A stretch of 64,000 nucleotides of DNA from Parabacteroides sp. PF5-6 (GTDB lineage: Bacteria > Bacteroidota > Bacteroidia > Bacteroidales > Tannerellaceae): assembly GCF_029504695.1 (NCBI RefSeq), contig NZ_JAQFIN010000003.1, forward strand, positions 248,001 to 312,000. Direction: 5' to 3'. Under the pieces are notes generated by a model. That model had not been told where the DNA came from and ran no database searches. It worked only from the letters and a program-made list of their open reading frames with translations. Position numbers and translations under genes: made by a program. Positions 16,023-25,424 of this stretch are shown in pieces; position 1 is the first letter of the stretch; each line of letters opens with the position of its first letter.

Positions 16023-17369
16023 TTAATTTCCAGACAGCTTCCCCAATGCCTTACTCAGATAGACCTCCGTCAGGCGGACTTCGATCTGGGCATCGATCAG
16101 ATTGGAACGGGCCTGCACCCAGGCGGTTTGCGCTTCCATCAGGTTTAATGCAGGGATAACCCCTTCTTCAAAACCATAATTGGCATGTCGCAGGTTCTCT
16201 TCGGCGCTTTCCATGTTGCGGTTGGAGGCAATCCGTTTCTTTTCGGCTTCGTTCACCTTATAAACGGATTGGTTGACCTGGAGTTCGATCTTTTCTTTGG
16301 CCTCTTCGAACTGCAGGCGTTGAATGGTCGTTTCCGCCCGGGCGGCATTGCGTTTATAGGTGCCTTCCCACCAGCCGGATAAAGGGATCTTCAATACGGC
16401 TCCGACATGGAAACCGCCGGCGAATTCATTTTTAAAGCCATTCCGGGCATTGGGGTTCGTCACCAGATAATTAGCCATCAGCGCGACATTAGGTAAATGA
16501 TCGGCTAAGACGATGTTTTCCTTTTTCTTGTATATCTGCGTGGCCAGGTCGAGGCTTTTCAATTCCGGCCGGTTAATAAAGGCTTCATTCACATCGGCTG
16601 CGGCCGTCACCGCTTCGACGGGCAGTGCTTCGATGGCTTCATCGGCCAGAGCAACCGGTTGGTCTAAAGGCAGGCCACAGAGCTGCGCCAATAGCATACG
16701 GGAAAGTGCCAAGCCGTTGTCGACCTTGGTCTGCGCCATCTCCGCTTCATTGAGCTTCACGCGTACCGATAGGCCGTCGGCTTCGGTTGCCACGCCTTCG
16801 CGGATCATCTCCCGCACATCGCTGTCCATTTGGCGCAGCAGGTCGACATAGCTATCGGCCAGTTTCTTTTTATTGACCAGCGAGACCACCTGCCAGTAGG
16901 TCTCATCCGTCTGATAGATCACGTCCTGCAGTTGCAGGTCGTTCATCGCTTCGGCCAACTCGCGGGCATAACGGGTGATCTGATTGTAGGAAATGATCTT
17001 CCCGCCCATAAAGACAGGTTGCACCAACGAGATATTGCCCAACCAGATGTTTTGAATATCCAGATGAACGACTTCTTTTATACTTTGGGGAATCAAAGCG
17101 CCGACCTCGCCCAGTTGGCTGAAATCAAACAGGTTGATATCTTTCTGGTTCCACAGATAAGCGCCCATAGCCGAGAGCTCGGGGAAATACTTCGTGCGCG
17201 CCGCATGCCTTTCCTGCTCGGCGATCTTGACCTTTTCTTTGGTGATTCGCAAGGCTTTATTGTTTTGGATGGCCAACTGCCGGCATTCCTCCAGGGTGAG
17301 GGGGTTTTGGGCCGGCATTCCCACAGCAAAGCCTAAACAAAGGGTTATGCACCCGATTAACTTCTTCAT
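16023..17369 (-). CDS. TolC-family outer membrane efflux protein
   Basis: A 448-residue outer-membrane factor with a signal peptide (cleavage near VGMPAQ). It has the two internally repeated halves of TolC: LTLEECRQLAIQNNKAL at the start and a matching GWWEGTYKRNAARAETTIQRLQFEEAKEKIELQVNQ region in the second half, each followed by long coiled helices. First gene of the four-gene export operon. A minus-strand TATATTTG at 17471-17478 is the likely promoter. Confidence 0.92.
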   Translation of the reverse strand: MKKLIGCITLCLGFAVGMPAQNPLTLEECRQLAIQNNKALRITKEKVKIAEQERHAARTKYFPELSAMGAYLWNQKDINLFDFSQLGEVGALIPQSIKEVVHLDIQNIWLGNISLVQPVFMGGKIISYNQITRYARELAEAMNDLQLQDVIYQTDETYWQVVSLVNKKKLADSYVDLLRQMDSDVREMIREGVATEADGLSVRVKLNEAEMAQTKVDNGLALSRMLLAQLCGLPLDQPVALADEAIEALPVEAVTAAADVNEAFINRPELKSLDLATQIYKKKENIVLADHLPNVALMANYLVTNPNARNGFKNEFAGGFHVGAVLKIPLSGWWEGTYKRNAARAETTIQRLQFEEAKEKIELQVNQSVYKVNEAEKKRIASNRNMESAEENLRHANYGFEEGVIPALNLMEAQTAWVQARSNLIDAQIEVRLTEVYLSKALGKLSGN

Positions 17370-17470
17370 TTATCTATTGTTTTTAACCTAAACCTTGATT
17401 TACTTACCTAAAAAACACTCATGCCGGAGAGTTTGTTCAATCGCGCGGGGAACAAACATAACCGTTGAGG

Positions 17471-17478
17471 CAAATATA
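17471..17478 (-). promoter_or_regulatory. Probable promoter -7 box of the TolC/HlyD/ABC operon
   Basis: The minus strand reads TATATTTG, about 100 bp before the TolC-family start codon. Confidence 0.5.
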
Positions 17479-17550
17479 CTGTATTTGCCACCAAACAACT
17501 GGTTTAAATCACTTGAATAGTTGAACGAATGCAATCAGAAACGTTTGCGA

Positions 17551-18459
17551 TCAACCTTCCAGAGAGAAAGTGCGACGGCCGATATGGTTGCCATCCGCAA
17601 AGATATCCACGCGGTATTCGCCCGGCGAGAGGAATTCTTCGATATCCCAATACAGGGTCACCGCTGTTTCTTCCCCGTCGTATTCGATGATCCGCTTCAT
17701 GGAGTAGTTGATTTCTTTGTCTTCAAAGGGGAACACATCGGCACGGCTTTTGACCAACACATCGTCGTCGGGTTTCATAATCCGCACGTAAACGATCTTT
17801 TCCCCGACGGGGGCGGTTATGTTTTTGGTGATTTTGAATGAAACGACAAATTGTTGCATCTGCTTGATCTTCTTGGCTACCTTTCCTTTGGAGTTGACCG
17901 CCTTAACCTGTATGTCGGTTGCATCCAGACGGCTGGCCAGGGTGACCCGTTCGGTCAGCTGTTCTTTCTCTTTCTGCAGGTTGGCCGCTTGGGTCGAAGC
18001 GCGTCGGTAACTGTTGACCGCTTCCTGCTTTTCTTTCTGTAACCGTTTGTTTGCCTGGTCGAGCGAATCGATCTGTATGACGTAGCTACGCATGATGGTG
18101 CGCAGGGTTTCCAATTCTTTCTTCAGTTCATTGATCCGACGGGTGTCGGTGGCGCGCACCGTGCGCAGTTCTTCCTGCAGGCGTTGCACCTTGGCTTGTT
18201 CGGTCGTGAGCTGGGCGATCAGCGAATCGTTGCTGAGTTCATATTTCTTCTCATCATACCATGATACCATTTCGTGAGATTCATCCGCCAGTATCTCTTT
18301 CTCCAATTCATAACCCATCACAATGTCATCCATCTGCGCTTTCTGATGAAAGATATAATAGGCTGCACCGGCTATGATCAAAATCAACACAACAATCGCC
18401 AGAATCAATAGCGACATTTTGTTTACTTCTTTCGTATTCTTCTTCTCTTCAGTACTCAT
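17551..18459 (-). CDS. Membrane-anchored coiled-coil protein of unknown function
   Basis: A 302-residue protein not matched to a named family here. A short charged cytoplasmic tail is followed by one transmembrane helix (about 16-38), then a coiled coil of about 100 residues (SLIAQLTTEQAKVQRLQEEL through QKEKEQLTERV), then a beta-rich domain of about 100 residues (QFVVSFKITKNITAPVGEKI to GRRTFSLEG). The layout suggests a periplasmic spacer carrying a C-terminal recognition domain. It is monocistronic with a TACTTTTG box on the minus strand at 18482-18489. Confidence 0.75.
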   Translation of the reverse strand: MSTEEKKNTKEVNKMSLLILAIVVLILIIAGAAYYIFHQKAQMDDIVMGYELEKEILADESHEMVSWYDEKKYELSNDSLIAQLTTEQAKVQRLQEELRTVRATDTRRINELKKELETLRTIMRSYVIQIDSLDQANKRLQKEKQEAVNSYRRASTQAANLQKEKEQLTERVTLASRLDATDIQVKAVNSKGKVAKKIKQMQQFVVSFKITKNITAPVGEKIVYVRIMKPDDDVLVKSRADVFPFEDKEINYSMKRIIEYDGEETAVTLYWDIEEFLSPGEYRVDIFADGNHIGRRTFSLEG

Positions 18460-18845
18460 CGGAATTCAATCTATGAACGCACAAAAGTACGATTAAAACA
18501 GATGCGCCGGAAGAAAAAGAGGAATTTATACATTTTTTAATAAGGCTTCGCTTTCTTTAGTCTTTGACCGTTTTCTTCCGTATTCAGGAAGAAAAAAGGA
18601 TAAAGAAGCCTTCTTTTTTTGGTATGAGGTACCTCAAAACAAATTATGAGGTACGTCAAAAACAATTATGAGGTACCTCTTAGCCGATTTTGAGGTACCT
18701 CATACCAAAAAACTCCGCCCGACTGCGCAGAAAAACAGGGACAAGTAAATAAAGAAAAGCGACGGTTCGTCCGAAATTATTCCTTATATTCGCAAGGATT
18801 AACCGGCTACCGGGAGATCTTAACCTTCAACAAATACATATAGTC
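18460..18845. other. Intergenic region with promoter and period-22 array
   Basis: This gap contains the -7 box at 18482-18489 (minus strand TACTTTTG) for the coiled-coil gene, the palindrome array at 18621-18706 and, near 18783-18791, a TATATTCG that could be a weak plus-strand -7 box for the MBL-fold gene. No gene was seen. Confidence 0.6.
18621..18706. repeat. Array of GAGGTACCTC palindromes, period 22
   Basis: The 10-bp palindrome GAGGTACCTC (second copy GAGGTACGTC) occurs at 18626, 18648, 18670 and 18692, exactly 22 bp apart. The outer flanks GGTAT and ATACC also pair, with T7 before and A6 after, so the whole can close into one large hairpin. Confidence 0.9.
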
Positions 18846-19739
18846 ATGAAACGTTTAGCGACGAAACTGTGTCTGGGGCTTTGGCTCCTCTCTGCGGTGG
18901 CCTCCGCCCAGGAGCTGCCTTCGGTCTTTACCTATCCAATAGGAAACTGCACGCTCAGCCTGCTCTGCGAATCGCAACAAAAAGCCAATCCCGGCATCCT
19001 GATCGGGGCATCTGAAGAGATCCTGAAAACGTACGCACCCGACGGCACGTTTCCCAATGCGATGAATGCTTTTCTGTTGCAAACACCCGACAAGAATATT
19101 CTTTTCGACACGGGAATGGGACGGAAATTATTCGATAACCTGGCGACACTGGGCGTGGCGGCCGAGAAGATCGATATCGTGATGATCACACATATGCATG
19201 GCGACCATATCGGCGGAATGCTGAAAGGCGACGACAAAGCATTTCCCAATGCCGATGTTTATCTGCCCCAACCCGAATATGACTATTGGACCAATCCGGA
19301 AATTATCGCGCAAACACCCGAGAACCGCCGGGGCGGATTCCACAATGCCATCCGGGTGATCGAAAGCTATAAGGACCGATTGCACCTGTTCGTCCCCGAC
19401 CGGTTGGGAGAGAAAGCCCAACCGATACTGCCCGGCATACAAGGCATCGCCGCTTACGGACATACGCCCGGACATACGGTCTTTCTCGTCGAAACAGAAA
19501 AGCGGAAACTCTTGATCTGGGGCGACCTTACCCATGCGATGGCCATTCAGATGCCACATCCGGAAGTGGCCGTCACCTACGACGTCCATCCCGAAGACGC
19601 TATCCGGGCCCGTAGGGAAATTCTGGAATATGTTGAAAAATACCGGATACCAGTTGCCGGAATGCATATTCCTTTCCCGGGAATGGGGCAGATCAAAAAA
19701 GCGGAAGGCACGGGTTACAACTTTATTCCCTTTCAATAA
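18846..19739 (+). CDS. Exported MBL-fold metallo-hydrolase
   Basis: A 297-residue metallo-beta-lactamase-fold protein with a signal peptide (cleavage after VASAQ), hence periplasmic. Zinc ligands are visible in THMHGDHIGG (His116, His118, Asp120, His121), GHTPGHT and GDLTHAM, with a late His in AGMHIPFPG. This is the lactonase/glyoxalase-like branch rather than a class B beta-lactamase; substrate unknown. It precedes guaA, which has its own promoter box. Confidence 0.88.
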   Translation: MKRLATKLCLGLWLLSAVASAQELPSVFTYPIGNCTLSLLCESQQKANPGILIGASEEILKTYAPDGTFPNAMNAFLLQTPDKNILFDTGMGRKLFDNLATLGVAAEKIDIVMITHMHGDHIGGMLKGDDKAFPNADVYLPQPEYDYWTNPEIIAQTPENRRGGFHNAIRVIESYKDRLHLFVPDRLGEKAQPILPGIQGIAAYGHTPGHTVFLVETEKRKLLIWGDLTHAMAIQMPHPEVAVTYDVHPEDAIRARREILEYVEKYRIPVAGMHIPFPGMGQIKKAEGTGYNFIPFQ

Positions 19740-19747
19740 TTTTTTCT

Positions 19748-19755
19748 TACCTTTG
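19748..19755 (+). promoter_or_regulatory. Probable promoter -7 box of guaA
   Basis: TACCTTTG lies 30 bp before the guaA ATG. Confidence 0.55.
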
Positions 19756-19785
19756 CACAGCTTATCTAATTAGAAATATTATTGC

Positions 19786-21306
19786 ATGCAGAAGATTATT
19801 ATTCTTGATTTCGGCTCGCAAACCACTCAACTAATCGGTCGCAGGATCAGAGAGTTGAACATGTATTGCGAGATTGTTCCGTATAACAAATTTCCTTTCG
19901 ACGAGACGAAGAATGTAAAAGGGGTGATTCTTTCCGGAAGTCCCTATTCAGTGTACGACACCCATGCTTTCAAGGCAGATCTGAGTCAGATCAGAGGCAA
20001 ATTCCCGATCTTGGGCATCTGCTACGGAGCGCAATACATTGCCTACACTTCGGGAGGCAACGTGGAACCGGCTAACTCGAGGGAATACGGACGGGCCAAC
20101 CTGACATCGATCGATCCGAACGATCCCCTGTTGAAAGGCATTCCCGCAGAGACGCAAATATGGATGTCGCATGGCGATACGATTACTTCTCTTCCGGAGA
20201 ACTTCAAAACCATCGCAAGCACAAGCGATGTGCAGGCAGCAGCCTATACCGTCGAAGGCGAGAAGACCTGGGGCGTACAATTCCATCCCGAAGTATTCCA
20301 TACCACCGACGGAACCAAGCTACTGGACAACTTCCTCGATATCTGCGGCGCAGCCAAAGACTGGACCCCCGCCTCTTTCATCGAATCCACCGTGGCCGAG
20401 CTCAAAGAAAAACTGGGCGACGACAAAGTGATACTCGCCCTATCCGGCGGTGTCGACTCTTCCGTTACCGCCGTACTGCTCAACAAAGCCATCGGGGCAA
20501 ACCTGACCTGTATCTTTGTCGATCACGGCCTGTTGCGCAAATATGAATTCGAAAACGTCTTGAGAGACTACGAACACCTGGGATTAAACGTGATCGGAAT
20601 CGATGCCAAAAACCGCTTCTACAACGAATTGGCCGGCGTGACCGATCCGGAACAGAAACGTAAGATCATCGGCAAAGGCTTTATCGATGTCTTCGATGAA
20701 GAAGCACATAAACTGAAAGATATCAAATGGCTGGGACAGGGTACGATCTATCCCGACGTGATCGAATCCTTATCGATCACAGGCACGGTGATTAAGAGTC
20801 ATCACAACGTGGGAGGTCTGCCGGAGAAGATGCATCTGAAGCTGGTCGAACCGCTACGCCTGTTGTTCAAAGACGAAGTACGCCGCGTTGGGATCGAACT
20901 GGGTATGCAACCGCACCTGATCAAACGCCATCCCTTCCCCGGTCCCGGATTAGGAATCCGTATCCTGGGAGATATTACGCCCGAAAAAGTTCGCGTACTG
21001 CAGGATGCCGACGATATCTACATCTCTTTACTGCGCGAATGGGGACTATACGACCAGGTATGGCAGGCCGGCGCCATCCTCTTACCAATCCGTTCCGTCG
21101 GCGTGATGGGAGATGAACGAACCTACGAAAACACGATCACCTTGCGGGCCGTCACCTCAACAGACGCGATGACAGCCGACTGGGCGCAGCTTCCTTACGA
21201 CTTCCTGGCGAAAGTTTCCAACGAAATAATCAATAAAGTCAAAGGAGTCAATCGCGTGGTCTATGATATTAGCTCCAAACCACCGGCAACAATCGAGTGG
21301 GAATAA
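19786..21306 (+). CDS. guaA: GMP synthase (glutamine-hydrolysing)
   Basis: GuaA converts XMP to GMP with ATP and glutamine-derived ammonia. The class I glutamine amidotransferase domain (1-190) has GICYGAQ with Cys79 and the His-x-Glu in VQFHPEVFH. The ATP pyrophosphatase domain has the P-loop LSGGVDSSV (near 227), and the C-terminal dimerisation domain ends in [14 protein letters not shown], the hallmark of GuaA. Length 506 fits. Confidence 0.97.
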   Translation: MQKIIILDFGSQTTQLIGRRIRELNMYCEIVPYNKFPFDETKNVKGVILSGSPYSVYDTHAFKADLSQIRGKFPILGICYGAQYIAYTSGGNVEPANSREYGRANLTSIDPNDPLLKGIPAETQIWMSHGDTITSLPENFKTIASTSDVQAAAYTVEGEKTWGVQFHPEVFHTTDGTKLLDNFLDICGAAKDWTPASFIESTVAELKEKLGDDKVILALSGGVDSSVTAVLLNKAIGANLTCIFVDHGLLRKYEFENVLRDYEHLGLNVIGIDAKNRFYNELAGVTDPEQKRKIIGKGFIDVFDEEAHKLKDIKWLGQGTIYPDVIESLSITGTVIKSHHNVGGLPEKMHLKLVEPLRLLFKDEVRRVGIELGMQPHLIKRHPFPGPGLGIRILGDITPEKVRVLQDADDIYISLLREWGLYDQVWQAGAILLPIRSVGVMGDERTYENTITLRAVTSTDAMTADWAQLPYDFLAKVSNEIINKVKGVNRVVYDISSKPPATIEWE

Positions 21307-21349
21307 AATAATCGAGAGGGAATCATTTGACCCCTAATTTGATTAAAAT

Positions 21350-21370
21350 AAAAAAAGACGTCTTTTTTTT
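21350..21370 (+). terminator. Terminator after guaA
   Basis: A perfect AAAAAAAGAC/GTCTTTTTTT palindrome ends in a T run. The stem is AT-rich, so strength is uncertain. Confidence 0.55.
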
Positions 21371-21400
21371 GTTATTTATCAATAGATTATTTTATATTTG
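21368..21400 (+). promoter_or_regulatory. Promoter of the small charged protein gene
   Basis: TTTG at 21368-21371 and TATATTTG at 21393-21400 are separated by 21 bp, a good match to the Bacteroidetes -33/-7 arrangement, 50 bp before the ATG. Confidence 0.6.
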
Positions 21401-21449
21401 TCCTGTAATTTGTTTATTCATTTAAAAAATTTGGAAATAAGGAACAATT

Positions 21450-21728
21450 ATGGGACGAATTAAAGGTTCAAAAATGACGGAAGAGGCCAAAGCAGCAATG
21501 CGGGCGAAACGGGAAGCGAATAAATTAGGAAAAGAATCTGCTTTCAATTTGGTAGCAACGAATCTTAAACTTCTTAGCTTCGAAGATCTGGAAAACACCA
21601 TTGGTTTAGCGTTACGCTACAAAAAAGAAAAGATGGGAGAAGAAGAACTTCGCCTGATCAAAGAAAAAGAAGAGATCGAATTGAAGTTGCAAAAGCTGAA
21701 AGATACAGATCAAAAGTACAATCTGTAA
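21450..21728 (+). CDS. Small charged protein of unknown function
   Basis: A 92-residue protein not recognised. It starts MGRIKGSKMTEEAKAAMRAKREANK, which resembles an AT-hook-like basic tip (GRIKGSK), continues with a helical segment (LLSFEDLENTIGLALRYKKEK) and ends in a charged coiled coil (LRLIKEKEEIELKLQKLK). It could be a small nucleoid-associated or HTH-less DNA-binding protein; that is speculation. It has its own promoter and a strong terminator, which supports a real gene. Confidence 0.7.
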   Translation: MGRIKGSKMTEEAKAAMRAKREANKLGKESAFNLVATNLKLLSFEDLENTIGLALRYKKEKMGEEELRLIKEKEEIELKLQKLKDTDQKYNL

Positions 21729-21749
21729 TTTATCAAGCGCAAACAAAAT

Positions 21750-21788
21750 AAAAGGATACCCCGGAAAAGAAAGGGTATCCTTTTTTTT
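21750..21788. terminator. Bidirectional terminator, small protein gene / rsmE
   Basis: AAAAGGATACCC and GGGTATCCTTTT pair around an 11-nt loop, with T8 on one side and A-rich sequence on the other. Confidence 0.9.
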
Positions 21789-21789
21789 G

Positions 21790-22488
21790 TTATGGATTCA
21801 ACAGCCGGATGGTATGCGTGGCGACAAGGGCGGCCGTTTCCGTGCGCAGCCGACTTTCACCCAACGAGATCGGTTCATAACCATAGGCTATCGCTAAATC
21901 GACCTCCTCCGCACTGAAGTCACCCTCCGGACCGATAACGATCCGCGCATCCTGTCCGGCTTTATAGGTATCTTTCAACAAAACCCTCTCCCCGGCTCCG
22001 CAATGGGCAATGAACTTGCGGCCGGCATACGGTTGTTTTATGAATTCCCGGAAAGGAGTCATTCCTTCCAGTGTCGGTAAACAGGCCTTTTGAGATTGTT
22101 TCATGGCGCTAACCATAATCTTTTCCAACCGGTTTGTTTTGATTTCTTTCCGTTCCGAATAACGACAATATAAACAGGTGATCGAATCGATTCCAATCTC
22201 TGTTGATTTCTCCACAAACCACTCCATCCGATCCATATTCTTTGTCGGAGCCACAGCTATATGTAAATGAGTATTCCATAACGGCTCCTGTTTTATCGTT
22301 TTCCGAATCGCAATCTCACAATGTTTGGGATGGGCTTTAATGATTATTGCCTCGTAAAAGTAACCTTTTCCGTCGGTCAATAATACAGGATCCCCTTCCG
22401 AAAGCCGTAGGACACGGATTGCATGGGCTGCCTCCTCTTCAGGCAACACATATTTCTCAATAATATCCGGAGTATAAAAGATCTGCAT
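21790..22488 (-). CDS. rsmE: 16S rRNA m3U1498 methyltransferase
   Basis: A 232-residue SPOUT methyltransferase modifying U1498 of 16S rRNA. The N-terminal PUA-like domain is HAIRVLRLSEGD; the C-terminal knot has VIGPEGDFSAEEVDLA and SLGESRLRTETAAL, both RsmE signatures. It is the last gene of an operon with the nucleoside transporter (1-bp gap) and bifunctional nuclease. Confidence 0.94.
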   Translation of the reverse strand: MQIFYTPDIIEKYVLPEEEAAHAIRVLRLSEGDPVLLTDGKGYFYEAIIIKAHPKHCEIAIRKTIKQEPLWNTHLHIAVAPTKNMDRMEWFVEKSTEIGIDSITCLYCRYSERKEIKTNRLEKIMVSAMKQSQKACLPTLEGMTPFREFIKQPYAGRKFIAHCGAGERVLLKDTYKAGQDARIVIGPEGDFSAEEVDLAIAYGYEPISLGESRLRTETAALVATHTIRLLNP

Positions 22489-22489
22489 A

Positions 22490-23806
22490 TTAGCCGAGAA
22501 TCATTCCTATCATAGTAGCAGAGAGAACAGAAACCAAGGCGCCACCAATCATTGCCGGCACACCGAATCGAATAATCATGCCTTTCTTTTCCGGAGCCAA
22601 TACGCCCATTCCGCCCAGCAGGATACCGATAGATGAAATATTGGCAAAGCCACAAAGAATATAGGTAGACATCAAGATTGATTTCTCATACACAAAAACA
22701 CCGGCGTCTTTCCATTGTTGCATCTGCGCATAAGCGACAAATTCATTCAGGATCGTTTTCTGTCCCAACAAAGAACCGACGGTAGTGATGTCGGCCCCAG
22801 GAACGCCGATGAGCCACATAAAAGGCGCTAAGACAATACCGACGATAAACTGAAAGGTCAGTCCGGTAGACTTACCGTCCGTGATCCGCGTAATCCACTC
22901 GTTCAGGCCTGTATATCTCCCGATCAGATCATCCAGTACGTAATTCGCCAGTGCCACAAGAGAGATAAAGACCAACAGCATAGCGGCAATGTTTGTCATC
23001 AGCTTTACTCCGGTTACCGTACCGTTGGAAATCGCATCCAATACGGTCGACTTCTTTGATTCATTCTCTACCGGAACGATGATATCCGTCGCTTTCTCTG
23101 TCTGCGGACAAAGCATTTTCGCAATAACAATCGCGCCCGGAGCCGCCATGACGGAGGCCGAGAGTAAATGTTTGGCAAATAAGATACGGGAAGCCGGATC
23201 TGCTCCGGCCAACATGCCGATATACGTTCCCATTACGGAGCCGGCAATCGTACCCATGCCGGAAACCATCACCAGGAAGATCTCCGATTTATTCATCGCC
23301 GGCAAATAGTTTTTGATCAGTACCGGCGATTCGGTCATTCCCATAAAGATATTACCGGAAACCACCAGCCCTTCCGCACCGGAGATGTTCATAAACCGGC
23401 GAAGGACCCACGAAAAGCCGCCCACGACCTTTTGAATGATGCCCCAGTGGTAGAACATGGAAACCAAAGCCGAAAAGAAAATCACAATCGGAAGGGAATG
23501 CAAAAGGAAGCTGAATCCATTGGCCCGCGAGGCGTAAGGACCCAACAGGAAGTTAAGCCCTTCCTGGGTAAAGTCCATAAGTTTGACAAAGACCTTGCCT
23601 AAACCTTCCAATAAGGAACCGATAAAAGGAACATACAACACAGCCAAAGCAAATACCAGCTGCATCATTAGCCCGCCACCGACCAACTTCCAGTCGATCC
23701 GCTTGCGATCATAGCTCATCAAGTAACAAACAGCCATAATCGCGACCAAACCTAATATACCTCTCAGTAGTGAAATCAAATTAAAACCGATTTGTTCTTC
23801 CATCAT
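22490..23806 (-). CDS. Concentrative nucleoside transporter (CNT/NupC family)
   Basis: A 438-residue inner-membrane nucleoside symporter with about ten helices. Family signatures seen are GNIFMGMTESPVLIKNYL (the substrate-binding re-entrant region) and GFANISSIGILLGG near the C-terminus. Length is closer to CNTs with an extra N-terminal helix. It overlaps the upstream DUF151 gene by 4 bp, indicating translational coupling. Confidence 0.93.
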   Translation of the reverse strand: MMEEQIGFNLISLLRGILGLVAIMAVCYLMSYDRKRIDWKLVGGGLMMQLVFALAVLYVPFIGSLLEGLGKVFVKLMDFTQEGLNFLLGPYASRANGFSFLLHSLPIVIFFSALVSMFYHWGIIQKVVGGFSWVLRRFMNISGAEGLVVSGNIFMGMTESPVLIKNYLPAMNKSEIFLVMVSGMGTIAGSVMGTYIGMLAGADPASRILFAKHLLSASVMAAPGAIVIAKMLCPQTEKATDIIVPVENESKKSTVLDAISNGTVTGVKLMTNIAAMLLVFISLVALANYVLDDLIGRYTGLNEWITRITDGKSTGLTFQFIVGIVLAPFMWLIGVPGADITTVGSLLGQKTILNEFVAYAQMQQWKDAGVFVYEKSILMSTYILCGFANISSIGILLGGMGVLAPEKKGMIIRFGVPAMIGGALVSVLSATMIGMILG

Positions 23807-24459
23807 AAAGTTCTTTCCTCCTCTTCTCGTTTATGTAGTTCATCTTTATACATCTTGGCGTATTCATAGTTCTCTTCTATTATCGCTTCTTCCAAACGTT
23901 CCTGCAAAGACTCCTTATCCAAAAGGCTAAGCCACTTGCCTAATTCTTCTTCCCCTTTCAGATCTTCCGGTTCGAGATCTAACAGATACGCATCAAGCTC
24001 ATCGAGTAGCGCTTCACCCTCTTCGTTTTCTATGGTATCCTGACTTTCATCCAATACCACGCCACATTCACGCACAATCGCTTCGGTGGTATAGATACGG
24101 CACTTCATCCGCAACGCGATCGCGATCGCATCCGAGGTTCTCGAATCCAAACGGATCTCACGCACGCCATCCGAAAATAACAACTCGGAATAGAATACAC
24201 CGTCTTCAAACTTATAGATGAACACTTCTTTCAGCTCTACCCCAAGAGTCCGGGAGAAAGAGGCAAATAAATCATGCGTCAACGGACGGGGTGGAATGAT
24301 TTGTTCTAAAGCAATCGCGATGGATTGTGCTTCTGCCGTGCCGACAATAATAGGGATCCGCCTGAGACCATTTTCTTCGGCCAGGATAAGGGCATAGGCT
24401 CCTGATTGTATCTGACTGTTGGTCAGTCCCTGTACGCGTAATTCAATTCTTGTATCCAC
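23803..24459 (-). CDS. Bifunctional nuclease family (DUF151) protein with UvrB/C motif
   Basis: A 218-residue protein. Residues 1-135 form a DUF151/BFN domain (ELRVQGLTNSQIQSGAYALIL, RRIPIIVGTAEAQSIAIAL, RTSDAIAIALRM), associated with nuclease activity in plants and mycobacteria. The C-terminus has a UVR-type helical hairpin (LQERLEEAIIEENYEYAKMYKDELHKREE). First gene of the DUF151/CNT/rsmE operon. Its in vivo substrate is unknown. Confidence 0.88.
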   Translation of the reverse strand: MDTRIELRVQGLTNSQIQSGAYALILAEENGLRRIPIIVGTAEAQSIAIALEQIIPPRPLTHDLFASFSRTLGVELKEVFIYKFEDGVFYSELLFSDGVREIRLDSRTSDAIAIALRMKCRIYTTEAIVRECGVVLDESQDTIENEEGEALLDELDAYLLDLEPEDLKGEEELGKWLSLLDKESLQERLEEAIIEENYEYAKMYKDELHKREEEERTL

Positions 24460-24497
24460 TAAGATCTAACTTATTTAAAAGGAACATAAATATAAGA

Positions 24498-25424
24498 TTA
24501 TATGGCAGAATGATTATAGAGATAGGCTTCGACCTGTTCAAAAGGAGCATCTTTCAGGACTACCGTTTTGTTTTTATCCAACAGATAAAGGCAAGGGATC
24601 GCCTTTAAGTCGTATATCTCTTCATTCTTTAGTATCACTTCGCGATCCTGTCCATTGATCCATACGGTGGGCATCTGAGGGATATGATTCACCCACGCTT
24701 CTTTATCTTCATCCGGGTAGACGGATAAGACTTTCAACTTCCCGGCGTTCAATAGCCCGTTAATCAACTGCGACTCTTTCATCGCCTGAGTCACCTCCCG
24801 GCAGTTCTCACAGTCGGGATTGTAGAAATATAAAAGAAGATAATCGGACTTCACCTGGTAGAGGCGGCCTTTTTTCCCATCGGGCAGTTCATACACAAAG
24901 TCGGTCGCCGACTCTCCCAAACGGTTCCGCAAAGCCACTTCAAGCAAATGCGCCGGGCGGATCTTATTCACCTCGTCTAACAAAGGGGTTTCCACCATCG
25001 CCTGCAAAACAGGGATATACAGTTCTTCATTGCGCAGGGGTGCATTGGGATCGTACAAATATTTTTCGAACAGATCCGTGAAATAGGTGTACATCTGTTT
25101 CTCTACTTCAGCTTTCTTCAACATATTGCGGATAGAAGAAACGGCTTTTTCCAGCGGGACCTCGCCCATCATATAGAGATAATTGGAAAAAGCCTGCTCC
25201 GTCACTTCCGGATGATGGATGTAGGCGGTATCGGTGAAATTAAACTTATCCCAGTAATGTTCAACGGCATATTCCATCCTGTGCTGCGGATCAGTGACTA
25301 AACTGGGGATCGTAACCATTTCAAAGACGGGTATTTTCTTCTCCTGCCCTTCTTCTTTCTTTTTCTGTTGCCCGCTACATGACAGACAAACCAACAGAGA
25401 GATTAAAATCGGAAGATATTTCAT
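24498..25424 (-). CDS. Thioredoxin-like lipoprotein (DUF5106/TlpA-like)
   Basis: A 308-residue lipoprotein (MKYLPILISLLVCLSCSG). The N-terminal half is the alpha-helical domain often paired with TlpA-like folds in Bacteroidetes; the C-terminal half is thioredoxin-like with a CxxC (YNPDCENCREV) and the cis-Pro loop region AIPCLYLLDKNKTVVLKD. It probably acts as a periplasmic or outer-membrane-tethered thiol reductase. The start at 25424 is preferred because the -7 box TATATTTG (minus strand, 25461-25468) would put the upstream ATG at or before the transcription start. Confidence 0.85.
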   Translation of the reverse strand: MKYLPILISLLVCLSCSGQQKKKEEGQEKKIPVFEMVTIPSLVTDPQHRMEYAVEHYWDKFNFTDTAYIHHPEVTEQAFSNYLYMMGEVPLEKAVSSIRNMLKKAEVEKQMYTYFTDLFEKYLYDPNAPLRNEELYIPVLQAMVETPLLDEVNKIRPAHLLEVALRNRLGESATDFVYELPDGKKGRLYQVKSDYLLLYFYNPDCENCREVTQAMKESQLINGLLNAGKLKVLSVYPDEDKEAWVNHIPQMPTVWINGQDREVILKNEEIYDLKAIPCLYLLDKNKTVVLKDAPFEQVEAYLYNHSAI

